Shown here: positions 24,931 to 33,810 of the stretch, piece after piece | Layout: each line of letters starts with the position of its first letter | How positions within the stretch are numbered: position 1 is the first letter of the stretch | Origin: Clostridia bacterium | Lineage (GTDB): Bacteria; Bacillota_A; Clostridia; Christensenellales; Aristaeellaceae | DNA: 64,000 nucleotides | Direction of reading: 5' to 3' | Assembly (NCBI GenBank): GCA_017525805.1 | Contig: JAFXSH010000113.1 | Span: 124,001 to 188,000, forward strand | Translations under genes and position numbers: made by a program | Notes under the pieces: model-generated | Told to the model about the DNA's origin: nothing | Databases searched by the model: none | The model's input: only the letters and a program-made list of their open reading frames with translations

Positions 24931-26031
24931 TTACATCACCCCCGAATTGAACAGGAAATAGGCAATGGCCGTTCCCGCCGCTCCGATCCCGACGGTGAGG
25001 CCCAACAGCCATCTCCAAAATGCGCCCTTGTCCACCGGCAGATCGCCCACGAACTGGCCGGTTTGGGCGTTCATGGCGAAGGTATAGGTCTTATCCTGCC
25101 AACGGGTGTTCAGCATCCATACCGGCATGAGCACCTGACGCACTTGACCGTGCTGCAATTGAATTTGGGTATTCATGGGCACCACGGAAGAATAGCCCAT
25201 GACGGTGGCCGTCATGGCGGCGGCCACGCTGGCGCGGATGCGCTCGTTGGCCCGGGGCTGGCAGGCGTCGGCGTCCACATCGTAGCGCTGGGCCTGATAG
25301 CCGCTCAAGTAGGCCGTGTTAAAAGCATCGGCCTTCCCGCTGTCGTAGGGCTCGATGGATTCCATCAGGGTATCGTCGATCTTGCTGGACCCGTCCACCG
25401 GCACCTGGTTAAAGCCCAAATGGCCGCCCCGGCGCACCAGGAAGTGGGCCGTGTTGGTGATTTCATAATTGCCCTGACGGTGGCGGGAAACCTTGGTGCA
25501 CTTGTAGGTGCAGTCCGCCTCCGCGTCGGCCTGGAACAGCCAGAAGGGCACGTAAACGCCCGTGACCTTTTCTATGCGGTTCTCGTCCATAAAGCCCTTG
25601 GGCAGCAGGCGCTTCCCCTTGCAGTGGTTCCTTAGAGCTTCCTGAGCTTCCTTCTTGCTCTTCTGGAAGGGGATCACGCCATCGGGCCGGTACGCGCCGG
25701 AAAACACCTGGGGTATGACGGAGGGATTGCCGCAGTAAACGCATTCGGTAGCGGCGATGGTTTCATCAGTAATGATCTCCGCGCCGCATGCCTGACAGCG
25801 ATAAGCGCGCAGATGGGCGGCTTCCTCTTCGGAGTACCCACCTCCCCCAACATACTGCCATTGCAGCTGATCGTCCGTGGTATTTTCCACCTGCACGCTT
25901 TCCAGCTGCTCCATGGTGTCCAGCGGGAAAGAATTGCCGCAGGAGGCGCACTCCAGCTGCTGGCTCTGGCTGCCAAAGGTGAGCGACGCGCCGCAAGCGG
26001 GGCATTTGTAATGGCCGGCGGCCTGAGGCAT
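24931..26031 (-). CDS. Zinc-ribbon membrane-anchored protein
   Basis: A 366-residue protein. The first 130 residues contain two zinc ribbons: CPACG with CASCG, and CQACG with CVYCG, each pair spaced like a TFIIB-type knuckle. The middle (about 140-320) is a beta-rich domain (VTGVYVPFWLFQADAEADCTY, LMPVWMLNTRW) found in clostridial proteins often misannotated as helicase-like or virion core proteins. One membrane helix is at the C-terminus (WRWLLGLTVGIGAAGTAIAYFLF). ATG at 26031 is chosen because the sequence before it is not conserved-looking and runs toward the VTC gene. It is co-transcribed with TPM, and the pairing recurs in Bacillota. Function unknown. Confidence 0.75.
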   Translation of the reverse strand: MPQAAGHYKCPACGASLTFGSQSQQLECASCGNSFPLDTMEQLESVQVENTTDDQLQWQYVGGGGYSEEEAAHLRAYRCQACGAEIITDETIAATECVYCGNPSVIPQVFSGAYRPDGVIPFQKSKKEAQEALRNHCKGKRLLPKGFMDENRIEKVTGVYVPFWLFQADAEADCTYKCTKVSRHRQGNYEITNTAHFLVRRGGHLGFNQVPVDGSSKIDDTLMESIEPYDSGKADAFNTAYLSGYQAQRYDVDADACQPRANERIRASVAAAMTATVMGYSSVVPMNTQIQLQHGQVRQVLMPVWMLNTRWQDKTYTFAMNAQTGQFVGDLPVDKGAFWRWLLGLTVGIGAAGTAIAYFLFNSGVM

Positions 26032-26059
26032 AGGAAATCCCCCTTTCAGTATCACTGTT

Positions 26060-26761
26060 TTATTCTTTTCCCTCGTACTTCCTGCATAGTGTATACTTGG
26101 ATACGGCGGTTTGCACCGCTTCGGGACAGGCAAAGGACAGCAGATCGCGGATATAGGGCGGCAGCACGCGGTTGTATTTTACTTCCAAAATGGTTTCATC
26201 GTGGTCCAGCACCGGCACGGTGGGCACCTCGGGGTTGAACAGCTCGATGCTGTTCAGGCCCGTGCGCACCCGCATATCGAAGGTGACGCGCACTTCCTCG
26301 GCCACGTGCACGTAAGCTTCCCGTTCATAATCCACGATCACCACGGGATGCAAAAGCCTGGTTCGCATTTCCCGGTACACATCTCGAAGCAATCCGCTTT
26401 GGGTGTTTTCCAGGCCCGCGGGGTCCGCCGCCATCAATTGCTCTGCCAGGTCCCGGTTGATCCTGGCGCTGCGCTTGGAAATCAGGTTTCCCACCTTGGT
26501 TTTGCACTCCATGAAAATCACGGCGTCCGACAGGTTATAGATGCGGATGCGGTACTTGTCCCGGTCCTTGACCCCTGCGATTTTGTCATAGAGGGCGTCG
26601 TCGAAGACCGTGTCGAAGTACAGGGACCGGATGTGGTAGCTGCCGCCGTTCTTTTTCGCGTTGGGGTCTAAGTTCAGCACGCTGCCCACAGTGCGCCGGA
26701 GCACCTCCAATTGGGTGCGGGTGATCAGGAATTTGAGTTCATGCCGCAGAGGGAGCGCCAT
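26060..26761 (-). CDS. VTC-domain polyphosphate polymerase-like protein
   Basis: A 233-residue protein with the VTC tunnel fold (PF09359). It shows the basic and acidic tunnel residues: RHELKFLI, HIRSLYFDTVFDDALYDK, DKYRIRIYN, MECKTKVGNLISKRS, DYEREAYV, VRVTFDMRVRTG and EVKYNRVLPPYIRDLL. In yeast, Vtc4 makes polyphosphate from ATP with this domain; bacterial VTC proteins are predicted to be polyphosphate polymerases. There is no SPX domain. The start is three bases after the DUF4956 stop, so the two genes are coupled. Confidence 0.85.
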   Translation of the reverse strand: MALPLRHELKFLITRTQLEVLRRTVGSVLNLDPNAKKNGGSYHIRSLYFDTVFDDALYDKIAGVKDRDKYRIRIYNLSDAVIFMECKTKVGNLISKRSARINRDLAEQLMAADPAGLENTQSGLLRDVYREMRTRLLHPVVIVDYEREAYVHVAEEVRVTFDMRVRTGLNSIELFNPEVPTVPVLDHDETILEVKYNRVLPPYIRDLLSFACPEAVQTAVSKYTLCRKYEGKE

Positions 26762-26764
26762 AAT

Positions 26765-27460
26765 TTACGCCCCCGCTTCGGTCTGGCACGCCACCAGGGT
26801 GGCGTCATACACGCCGTTGATATCCAGCATATCCGTCACAATATTCACCCGGCGGTCCAGGCGGACCTCCACGGTCATTTCCGCGCCGGAGCGGGTAACG
26901 GTCTTGGAGCGCAGGCGATAGAAGCGCACGCTGCGCTTCAGGGTATTTTCGATATCCACCTGGGCTTCTTCATCGTAATGCACCACCAGCAGATAACCGT
27001 TGGGGCTGCGCAGACGCAGATAGGAAATGGCCAACAGGATCACGGCGATGCCCAGCAGCGCCACAATGGCGATCACATAGGCGTTGCTGCCCACCAGGAT
27101 GCCCATGGTGATGGCCCAGAACATGTAAGCGGTGTCCAGCGGGTCCTTCACGGCGGTGCGGAAACGCACGATGGACAGGGCGCCCACCATGCCCATGCTC
27201 AGGGCCACGTTGCTGCCGATGGCCATGACCACGGGGGTGGTGACCAGGCACAGGAGGATCAGCGTCAGCGTAAAGGAAGGGGAATAGAGCACCCCGCGGT
27301 AGGTCTTTTTATACACCAGGGCGATCACGATGCCCGCCGCCAGGGCCACGATCAGCGCGATCACCACGTTCAGGGGCGTGAAATTGGAAAGCTGATCGGC
27401 AAACCATTCGGAAAATGTGGAACCGTTCAGCACGTCGTTGAAGGTCAAATTCCCGTTCAT
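26765..27460 (-). CDS. DUF4956 membrane protein
   Basis: A 231-residue protein with four hydrophobic helices in its first 150 residues (PLNVVIALIVALAAGIVIALVY, FTLTLILLCLVTTPVVMAIG, YMFWAITMGILVGSNAYVIAIVALLGIAVILLAIS) and a soluble C-terminal domain. The segment GMVGALSIVRFRTAVKDPLDTAYMFWAI is the family signature. DUF4956 is regularly next to VTC and CotH genes in Bacillota; it may form a membrane channel or anchor for a VTC enzyme, which is inference. ATG at 27460 follows GGGAGG. Confidence 0.85.
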   Translation of the reverse strand: MNGNLTFNDVLNGSTFSEWFADQLSNFTPLNVVIALIVALAAGIVIALVYKKTYRGVLYSPSFTLTLILLCLVTTPVVMAIGSNVALSMGMVGALSIVRFRTAVKDPLDTAYMFWAITMGILVGSNAYVIAIVALLGIAVILLAISYLRLRSPNGYLLVVHYDEEAQVDIENTLKRSVRFYRLRSKTVTRSGAEMTVEVRLDRRVNIVTDMLDINGVYDATLVACQTEAGA

Positions 27461-27489
27461 GTCTTTATCCTCCCGTTTTTTCCTCGTTA

Positions 27490-27518
27490 ATAGTACACTT
27501 TTTTTCCAGTTCCGTCAA
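27490..27518 (-). promoter_or_regulatory. Promoter for the DUF4956-VTC-zinc ribbon-TPM operon
   Basis: Minus-strand -35 TTGACG (27513-27518), a 17-bp spacer and -10 TACTAT (27490-27495). It places the four-gene operon under its own start, separate from CotH. Confidence 0.55.
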
Positions 27519-27533
27519 TTCTTTCCCGTATAT

Positions 27534-30500
27534 TTATTTGGCCTCCGGATCGGCGGGACGGGGACCGAAATACTGTTCCATCTGCTGATCGCTCAGCTTG
27601 AATTCATCCTGGAACAGGCCCCAGAATTTGTAGGGGCGCAGGGTCATAACGTTCTTGAAGCGGTCCACGCGCTGCCGCCAGTAGCGGAGCAATCCCTCGG
27701 CGGAAGAAGGCGAATCGGAATTGATGATGCGGGTATCGGGATATCCCGCCCAGCGCTGGAAATGCATCTTCATTTCGATCTCGATCTGCGCCACGCATTC
27801 GTCCAGCTGGGCGATCATCACCTCGGTGGTCAGGGTCTGGAAAATCTGTCCGATCCGAACGAAAAACTTCTCCCGGATCTCGTCCGCTTCCAGCATTTTT
27901 CGGAAAATCACGTTGTTGATCTTCTGCTGACCCATGCCCGCTTCCTTCATGTAGGACCAGGGACTGTTGAACCCGGACATGTACAGGCCATAGTCCGTAT
28001 CGAACAGCAGGCACTTCCACTTGGCCCCTTCCGTGGGCAGCTTGTAGAACATGATGTTGCCGGGGTCGGAATCGCCGAAGAACATTTTGATGGCGAACCA
28101 GTCGATGTAGCTGTCCACGTCGATATTGTCGTAAATATATTGCAGATCGGCGGCGCTGGTGTTGGGCGACAGGGTTTTGAAATGGTCGCGCATGGCCAAG
28201 TACTCCTTGCTGCTGCCCTGCACCACCGTGCTGTTGCCCTTGATGATGGTCATGTTCTCGTAGATATCCTTGTCCTTTTCCAGGTCCAGCCCCTCATGCT
28301 GGGCGATGGAAAAGCGGTCCTTCCGCTCCCGCAGGTTGTAATGGCCCCAGTATTCGCCGTTCAGGTACACGATCACGGGCCGCCAGGCCAAGGTCATCAA
28401 ATCGGAATCCAGGTAATTATCCACCAGCAGCGTTTCCACGCCGTCGGCTACCCGGGTCCACACGCAGTCGTTGCCCGAATTGCGCAGGGTGAAGGATTTG
28501 TAGTATTCATAGTCCCGCTGTCCCTCGAACAGGTTCACGTTGAAGTATTTTTCCCCTAAGGCGGCCTGTGCCCGTATCTTAAAGGATTTCTGGGGCATAT
28601 CCAGGGAATAGGCCCCCATCAGGTCCATTTTGATGCCCTGGGAAATGTACGCTTCGCCGGTGGTATGGTCGAAGATTTCCACATAGCCCTGCCGGTCATC
28701 CTTGCCGTAATTGCGGTAAACGGGGGTTTGGAAGGGCAGGATCAGGTTGCCCTTGTCATCCTGCTTCCGCACCGAATCCGCCTCCGGATTTTTCCGGTTG
28801 CGGCTGGAATGGTCCGGCTCCTCGGACAAAAGGCCGGTGGTGGGGTTCCACAGTTCCTCCGGATCGCACACCAGGGAAACCACGTCCAAGGTATGGTACA
28901 GTTCCATGAAGAAGCTGGCCGTTTCCGTTTCCGAGGGCTGCAGGCCCGGCTGGAACGCCCGGGCGCGGATCACCATGGTATCCGTAATGGGAATGGGCCC
29001 GGTGTACACGCTGCTGTTGTCCACGGTGGGGATGCTGCCATCGGTGGTATAGCGGATGGTGGCTCCCGGCTCGGCGGTGAGGGCGACTTCTAAGGTACCG
29101 TAGTACAGGCCGCTTTCGTGATCGAACACGGGCCGGGCGCTGAACCCGGTAAAGCCCGAGCTGTTTGCCGCTCCGGGCGTTGGCGCGTCATAATAAAAAA
29201 AGCCGCCCGCGCCCAATGTCCTGCCATAGGAAATATCCGTGGGGATTTCCGGCAGATACATCCTGTCCAGGATCGCGCCGCTGGCATCGGACAGGGTCAT
29301 CATTTCGCCGCCCGCGTGGGCCAGCTTGAAGGAGGCCCGCAGCCGGGCAGGGTCCTGTCCCCCGCCGGTATAGCCGTCCAGCATGATCACCTTGTATTCC
29401 CCCGGGGAAATGGACGTTCCCTGGGGGAACGTCCATTTCCGGGGCCAGTTGATATTATCGCTTAAGCCCCATCCCGATAAATCCCATGTGACAGTGGAGG
29501 AATTGTACAGTTCCACATAATCGCAGGGCGTTTTGTCCTCAAAAGGCTTGATCAGATTGGCGGAGGACATGACCTCCGAAATATACACCCCCGTGGGGTT
29601 CAGGGCGCGGATGAACTGATCCGCCCGGTTGGCCCCGGTCTGGTTGTTGGGCGCGCCGGGGGTGGCCAGGGTGAACACCCGCCAGTTTCCGTCCTCGTCC
29701 CGGCCATAGCTCATATCCCGCTCCACGCCGTTGACCACCACCTGGTCCACCAATTCGCCCACCAGGGTGGAAAGCACGATGGTTTCCTGCTCGTTATTGA
29801 TGGAAAAATTGGTATGGGGATAGTTGGTGCTTTCCTCCACCTTGTCCTTGCCCGAGCAGAACACGATATAATACCCCCCGGCGGGGATCACGGCGTCCTT
29901 GGGGAAGGGCCACTTGGCGGGCTTGGTTTCATCGTCGGACAGGGCATAATTTCCCAGCTTGATATCCTTCGTTCCGGCGTTGTACAGTTCCACCCAGTCC
30001 GAAAAATCGCCGTCCGCATCCCGCAGGCCGGATTTGGGCGAGGGTACCACCTCGTTCAGCCGCAGCGCCCCCGGCTCCACCACAAAGGCGGCCAAATAGG
30101 CGTCGTGGCCCTCCACGGTGTTCGGATAGCCGGGAGAATAGTCATAAGTCTTTTCCCATTCGCCCGCTTCGCCCCGTGCATAGCATTCATCGTTGTTCAG
30201 GGTGGGCACCTTCACGGTATCGATAGCCACGCCGTTTTCATCGAAAAGATACACCGTTTCGCCTAAAGAGCTGAGCTTGAACTTAGCGTGAAACACGTTG
30301 TTGGGATTGTCCCGGTTGGTATCATCGCAGAAAACCGTCACGGTGCCCCCGGCAATCAGGTTCACATCCGGGAATAGGAAAATAATGCGGTCCGACCGGT
30401 CGGAAAGGCCCACGCCCCTTAAATTGATGGGCGTGTCCAGGGTGTTTATGATCTCCACCCAATCGCCGAATTTGCCGGTTTCATCGGGATAAGCCGATAC

Positions 30501-30704
30501 GTTATCCGTCATGACCTCTGAAATCACCAGCCCCGCATGGGTGGAAAGATTGCCGGAGGCGGATACGCTCACCGCTTTTACCACGGGGGTTTTGGGCATG
30601 ACGATCACAAACAGCGCCAATAAAAACGCCAGGGCGATCAGCAGCGGCAGGCGCACATCCTTTTTATTCGCGCCGCGGCGGCGGCTTCGCCGGTTGTTGG
30701 CCAT
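27534..30704 (-). CDS. CotH kinase-family protein with lamin-tail domains
   Basis: A 1056-residue membrane-anchored surface protein. Order: basic N-terminus, one membrane helix (LPLLIALAFLLALFVIVM), three lamin-tail domains (about 40-170, 200-345, 370-500; each with ISEVM or LNEVV and DWVEIIN, DWVELYN or DYVELYN), and a chitobiase C-terminal-like domain (IRYTTDGSIPT, VIRARAF). The CotH kinase domain occupies about 600-1000. Its likely metal-binding pair is Asp902 and Asp904 in LLFDTDYG, with GDSDPGNIMFYK nearby. CotH kinases phosphorylate secreted proteins, as shown for Bacillus spore coat proteins. The ATG at 30704 follows GGGAGG. The DUF4956-VTC pair is immediately downstream. Confidence 0.88.
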   Translation of the reverse strand: MANNRRSRRRGANKKDVRLPLLIALAFLLALFVIVMPKTPVVKAVSVSASGNLSTHAGLVISEVMTDNVSAYPDETGKFGDWVEIINTLDTPINLRGVGLSDRSDRIIFLFPDVNLIAGGTVTVFCDDTNRDNPNNVFHAKFKLSSLGETVYLFDENGVAIDTVKVPTLNNDECYARGEAGEWEKTYDYSPGYPNTVEGHDAYLAAFVVEPGALRLNEVVPSPKSGLRDADGDFSDWVELYNAGTKDIKLGNYALSDDETKPAKWPFPKDAVIPAGGYYIVFCSGKDKVEESTNYPHTNFSINNEQETIVLSTLVGELVDQVVVNGVERDMSYGRDEDGNWRVFTLATPGAPNNQTGANRADQFIRALNPTGVYISEVMSSANLIKPFEDKTPCDYVELYNSSTVTWDLSGWGLSDNINWPRKWTFPQGTSISPGEYKVIMLDGYTGGGQDPARLRASFKLAHAGGEMMTLSDASGAILDRMYLPEIPTDISYGRTLGAGGFFYYDAPTPGAANSSGFTGFSARPVFDHESGLYYGTLEVALTAEPGATIRYTTDGSIPTVDNSSVYTGPIPITDTMVIRARAFQPGLQPSETETASFFMELYHTLDVVSLVCDPEELWNPTTGLLSEEPDHSSRNRKNPEADSVRKQDDKGNLILPFQTPVYRNYGKDDRQGYVEIFDHTTGEAYISQGIKMDLMGAYSLDMPQKSFKIRAQAALGEKYFNVNLFEGQRDYEYYKSFTLRNSGNDCVWTRVADGVETLLVDNYLDSDLMTLAWRPVIVYLNGEYWGHYNLRERKDRFSIAQHEGLDLEKDKDIYENMTIIKGNSTVVQGSSKEYLAMRDHFKTLSPNTSAADLQYIYDNIDVDSYIDWFAIKMFFGDSDPGNIMFYKLPTEGAKWKCLLFDTDYGLYMSGFNSPWSYMKEAGMGQQKINNVIFRKMLEADEIREKFFVRIGQIFQTLTTEVMIAQLDECVAQIEIEMKMHFQRWAGYPDTRIINSDSPSSAEGLLRYWRQRVDRFKNVMTLRPYKFWGLFQDEFKLSDQQMEQYFGPRPADPEAK

Positions 30705-30776
30705 ACTTTTGTTCCTCCCTTCGGGAAAAACCCTCCTCTCCCCGGCATGATCTCCCGGGGCGCGGCGGTTTGTCAT

Positions 30777-30782
30777 AGTATA
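30777..30782 (-). promoter_or_regulatory. Extended -10 element for the CotH gene
   Basis: Minus strand TGA followed by TATACT (30782-30777), about 70 bases upstream of the start. The -35 is poor. The leader contains a CCCCGG/CCGGGG hairpin without a T-run. Confidence 0.45.
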
Positions 30783-30817
30783 TCACAAAATGTCGTAACA
30801 GAAAAGACACAAGTTGT

Positions 30818-31378
30818 TTAATTCGCCCAGGTCAGCCTTTTGAGCACCTCCAGGAAAGCTTCCTCGTCGGCCTGGGGCGTATAGATGGAATAGGCAGCGG
30901 ACTCATTGGAAAAATATACGCAGCGCGCGCCGCCTCGTGAAGCCAGCACGGCAGGATGATTGAGCACCGTCAAATCGCTCTTCAGGGACACCGACAGTTC
31001 GCCGCGCAGCAGCAGCGGGGCCGCGCTGGCGGGGCGCACGGCGGTGACAACCAATCCTTCGTACTGCAAGGTGGCTACCCGAACGTCCTGGCCGTCATGG
31101 GTGGTATTCCCCGCCTGGCCTCGGATCAGCAGACTCGGCACCACAGGCAGCGGCGCGCCGAACAGGCTCGCCAGGCTCTGGGCGTCGTCGATTTGGGCGG
31201 GCTGCATGCGGGTAACAGTTTCTTCCTCGTCCTCCACCACAAAGCTGCCCGCCAAGCCGTCCACCGGGGACTGGATCAGCACGGCGGCCAAATAAACCGC
31301 GCCCATCAGCAGCACGGAGCCGATCACCGCGATAACTGATTTAAAAAACCTTTTTCCTTTTCCTTGCTTTTCCGGCAT
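30818..31378 (-). CDS. Small membrane-anchored protein, unknown function
   Basis: A 186-residue protein with one N-terminal membrane helix (FFKSVIAVIGSVLLMGAVYLAAVLI) and an extracellular domain of mixed strands (VATLQYEGLVVTAVRPASAAPLLLRGEL, CVYFSNESAAYSIYTPQ). I recognise no family. It overlaps the preceding gene by 38 bases and follows the Tet(M)-like GTPase and a small hydrophobic protein, so the three form one transcript. Confidence 0.6.
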   Translation of the reverse strand: MPEKQGKGKRFFKSVIAVIGSVLLMGAVYLAAVLIQSPVDGLAGSFVVEDEEETVTRMQPAQIDDAQSLASLFGAPLPVVPSLLIRGQAGNTTHDGQDVRVATLQYEGLVVTAVRPASAAPLLLRGELSVSLKSDLTVLNHPAVLASRGGARCVYFSNESAAYSIYTPQADEEAFLEVLKRLTWAN

Positions 31379-31742
31379 GCCGTTTTCCAGCCTCCCCGTT
31401 TCCCCGTTTTTTCCATTCCTGGCCCGCCGCCGCCCCGATCAGGGAAAGGACCAGGCACATAAGCCCCACCCAGGCCGGCGAAAAGCCAAACAGCAGCGCC
31501 ATGCCGCCGATAGGCAGGCAAGCCGCCATGGGATGCACGCCTCCCAGCGCGGCCCGGCAGGGCAGCAGCAGCGCGGCGATGGGCAGCAGCCCATAGGTCA
31601 GCGCCACCATCAGCAGCACCGGCGCGTCCCCCTCCATGAGCAGCAGCAGCGGATACAGCCCCTGCAAAGCCAGGGCGGCCAATACCAGCTCCGCAAAGCG
31701 GCCCAGGGCCTTCCTTCCAGCGGGCGATAATCCCTTTGCCAT
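31341..31742 (-). CDS. Small hydrophobic membrane protein, unknown function
   Basis: A 133-residue protein with about four membrane helices (ELVLAALALQGLYPLLLLM, APVLLMVALTYGLLPIAALLLP, MAACLPIGGMALLFGF, WVGLMCLVLSLIGAAAG) and a strongly basic C-terminal tail (many Lys and Arg). No family recognised. The ATG at 31742 is 10 bases after the Tet-like stop; a longer frame to 31832 lies inside the GTPase gene and is unlikely. Its 3' end overlaps the next gene. Confidence 0.6.
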   Translation of the reverse strand: MAKGLSPAGRKALGRFAELVLAALALQGLYPLLLLMEGDAPVLLMVALTYGLLPIAALLLPCRAALGGVHPMAACLPIGGMALLFGFSPAWVGLMCLVLSLIGAAAGQEWKKRGNGEAGKRHAGKARKRKKVF

Positions 31743-31752
31743 ACAGTCTTCC

Positions 31753-33660
31753 TCAAAAATCGAAGATTCCGCCGTCCAGCGCGCTGCGGGCAGCCAGGAT
31801 ATATTTGGCGGTGTCCAGCGGATTGACGCCACGGCGGGGCATGGTTTCCCGCACCGTGTCCGGCGCGTCCCGATAGCCCAGGAGGGACGCGGTCATGCCG
31901 CCCCGGCCCCCGGTAAACTGGAGCAGCGTTTCGGAATAATCCATGGATTCGGCGGCGGGCAGCTCCGCGTGGATGCGAAGCATGCCGCCCGCGCGTTCGG
32001 AAGAAAGCACCTGGCCCCGCATGCGGTTGATATCCCCCATCGCCCGGCCCCCCGCCTCTTCCGGCACGGTAATGCGGGCGTCTAAAATGGGCTCCAGCAG
32101 CTTGGTGCCGCCCCGGCGCAGGCCGTCCATCACCGCCATGGGCGTGGCCACCACAAAATCCAGGGGATGGGTGTGGATTTCATGATGGTTGCCCTCGATC
32201 AGGGTGATTCGCACATCCGTCACCTGCCAGCCCATCATGCCCTGGCGCAAGGCCAGAGGGATGGCGTTTTCCACCTGATGCTGATATCGAAGGGCGATAT
32301 CCCTCGGCGCGACGATGGAGCGGAATTCCACCCCGCTTCCCCTTGGCAGGGGTTCGATCAGCACTTTGATGATCGCCCAGCAGGGCTTGGGCATGGTATA
32401 GGCCACAAAGCCCTCGCAGGGAGCGGCCACCGTTTCCCTGTAAATCAATTGAGGCGGTGAAAAGCGGCAGGGCAGAGAAAAACGGGTGCGCAGGGTTTCG
32501 TCGATGATCTCCAACTGCATTTTGCCCATGACCCGGATGGTGGTTTCCCGCGTTTCCTCGCTGAACGCGGCGGACAAAAGCGGGTCCTCTCCGGATAATT
32601 CCAGCAGCGCCCGGCGTGCTTCCTGCTCTTTTCCCTTTTCTTCCGGCGTCACCCGGGCGGCGATCAGCGGTTCTCGCAGCCTGCCCAGCTCCATGGGCCG
32701 GGGCAGCAGCGCTCTGTCCCCTAAGACTGTGCCCACAGGCAAGTCCGTCAAGCCGTAGAGCACGCCGATTTCCCCGGCGGACAAAACGCCGGTATCCTGG
32801 CCCCGGCCATCCGGGGTCCACAGACGGATCTGGGTGATCTTGCGCTGGCCCTCTCCCACAGTCACGGCGTCCCGGTTGCGCAGGCTGCCGGAAAACACCC
32901 GGACATGTACGCCCCGGCCCAGCAGCGGATCCTGGCTGGCGGCGTAGAGGATGGCGCATAAGGGGCCCTCCGGGCTGCCCTGGGGCGGCGGCAGCAAATC
33001 CACAATGGCGTCCAGCAGAGCGGGAATGCCCTCGTCTTTCAGGGCGGAGCCGCAAAGAGCTGGGTACGCCTTGCCCTGGGCCATGGGGCGGCGCAAAAGC
33101 GGGTACAGCCTGTCCCGGTCATAGACCGTGCCGTTCAGATAATCCTCCGCCGCCTGATCGTCCATATCGGCCGCGAGGGCCATGATTTCTTCTTCATCCG
33201 TAAGAAAAGCGGCGGCGGGTGAAAGCAGAGTTTTGAATTCGTTCAAGGCCCGGCCCGTGTCGGCCCCTTCCCGATCCGTCTTATTGAAAAAGAGCAGGGT
33301 GGGTAAGTTTGCTTTTTGCAGGGCGCGGAACAGCACCTCCGTTTGGGGCTGCACCCCCTCCGCCGCGCTGATCACCAGCACCGCCCCGTCCGGGGCCCAG
33401 AGGGAACGCTCCACCTCGGCGGCGAAATCGCTGTGTCCGGGGGTGTCGATCAGGTTGATGTCCTCGCCCCGCCAGGTAAAATGAGCGCAGGAAGCCTGAA
33501 CGGAAATGCCCCGCCGCCGCTCCACCGGCAGCCGGTCGGTGTGCGCCGTGCCCGCGTCCACCGCGCCCCGCACCCGGATCGCTCCGGCATGGGCAAGCAA
33601 TTGCTCGCTGACGGTGGTTTTGCCCGCGTCCACGTGGGCGAAAATCGCAATGTTGCGCAT
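31753..33660 (-). CDS. Tet(M)/EF-G-like translation GTPase
   Basis: A 635-residue translational GTPase, the length of Tet(M) and Tet(O). The G domain has all motifs: G1 AHVDAGKTT (residues 8-16), G2 region RRRGISVQ, G3 DTPGH, G4 NKTD. Domain layout continues as in ribosomal protection proteins, and the C-terminal GWQVTDVRITL and GTKLLEPILDARI segments match the Tet family. The domain IV loop that in Tet(M) is Tyr-Tyr-Ser-Pro-Val is here GNHHEIHTHPLDF. That makes drug protection uncertain; a housekeeping or stress role on the ribosome is equally possible. ATG at 33660 follows GGGAGAAGGG. Confidence 0.82.
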   Translation of the reverse strand: MRNIAIFAHVDAGKTTVSEQLLAHAGAIRVRGAVDAGTAHTDRLPVERRRGISVQASCAHFTWRGEDINLIDTPGHSDFAAEVERSLWAPDGAVLVISAAEGVQPQTEVLFRALQKANLPTLLFFNKTDREGADTGRALNEFKTLLSPAAAFLTDEEEIMALAADMDDQAAEDYLNGTVYDRDRLYPLLRRPMAQGKAYPALCGSALKDEGIPALLDAIVDLLPPPQGSPEGPLCAILYAASQDPLLGRGVHVRVFSGSLRNRDAVTVGEGQRKITQIRLWTPDGRGQDTGVLSAGEIGVLYGLTDLPVGTVLGDRALLPRPMELGRLREPLIAARVTPEEKGKEQEARRALLELSGEDPLLSAAFSEETRETTIRVMGKMQLEIIDETLRTRFSLPCRFSPPQLIYRETVAAPCEGFVAYTMPKPCWAIIKVLIEPLPRGSGVEFRSIVAPRDIALRYQHQVENAIPLALRQGMMGWQVTDVRITLIEGNHHEIHTHPLDFVVATPMAVMDGLRRGGTKLLEPILDARITVPEEAGGRAMGDINRMRGQVLSSERAGGMLRIHAELPAAESMDYSETLLQFTGGRGGMTASLLGYRDAPDTVRETMPRRGVNPLDTAKYILAARSALDGGIFDF

Positions 33661-33702
33661 GGCCCGTTTCCCTTCTCCCTTTATTCTCCCCCCACGGCAT
33701 AC

Positions 33703-33732
33703 AGTATATCATACATCGACCGCCGCCGACAA
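33703..33732 (-). promoter_or_regulatory. Promoter for the Tet-like GTPase operon
   Basis: Minus strand -35 TTGTCG (33727-33732), an 18-bp spacer ending TGA, and -10 TATACT (33703-33708), an extended -10. Confidence 0.55.
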
Positions 33733-33793
33733 GCAAAGCGCCCCTATTGTTACAAATTCTTTACGGGTTATTGTAGAAATCGGTCTGCGAACA

Positions 33794-33802
33794 TGATATA
33801 AT
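33794..33802 (+). promoter_or_regulatory. Extended -10 promoter for the CNNM gene
   Basis: TG-A-TATAAT, a perfect extended -10. The expected transcript start near 33809 excludes the GTG at 33806 as a start codon and leaves a leader of about 87 bases. Confidence 0.6.
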
Positions 33803-33810
33803 AACGTGGC

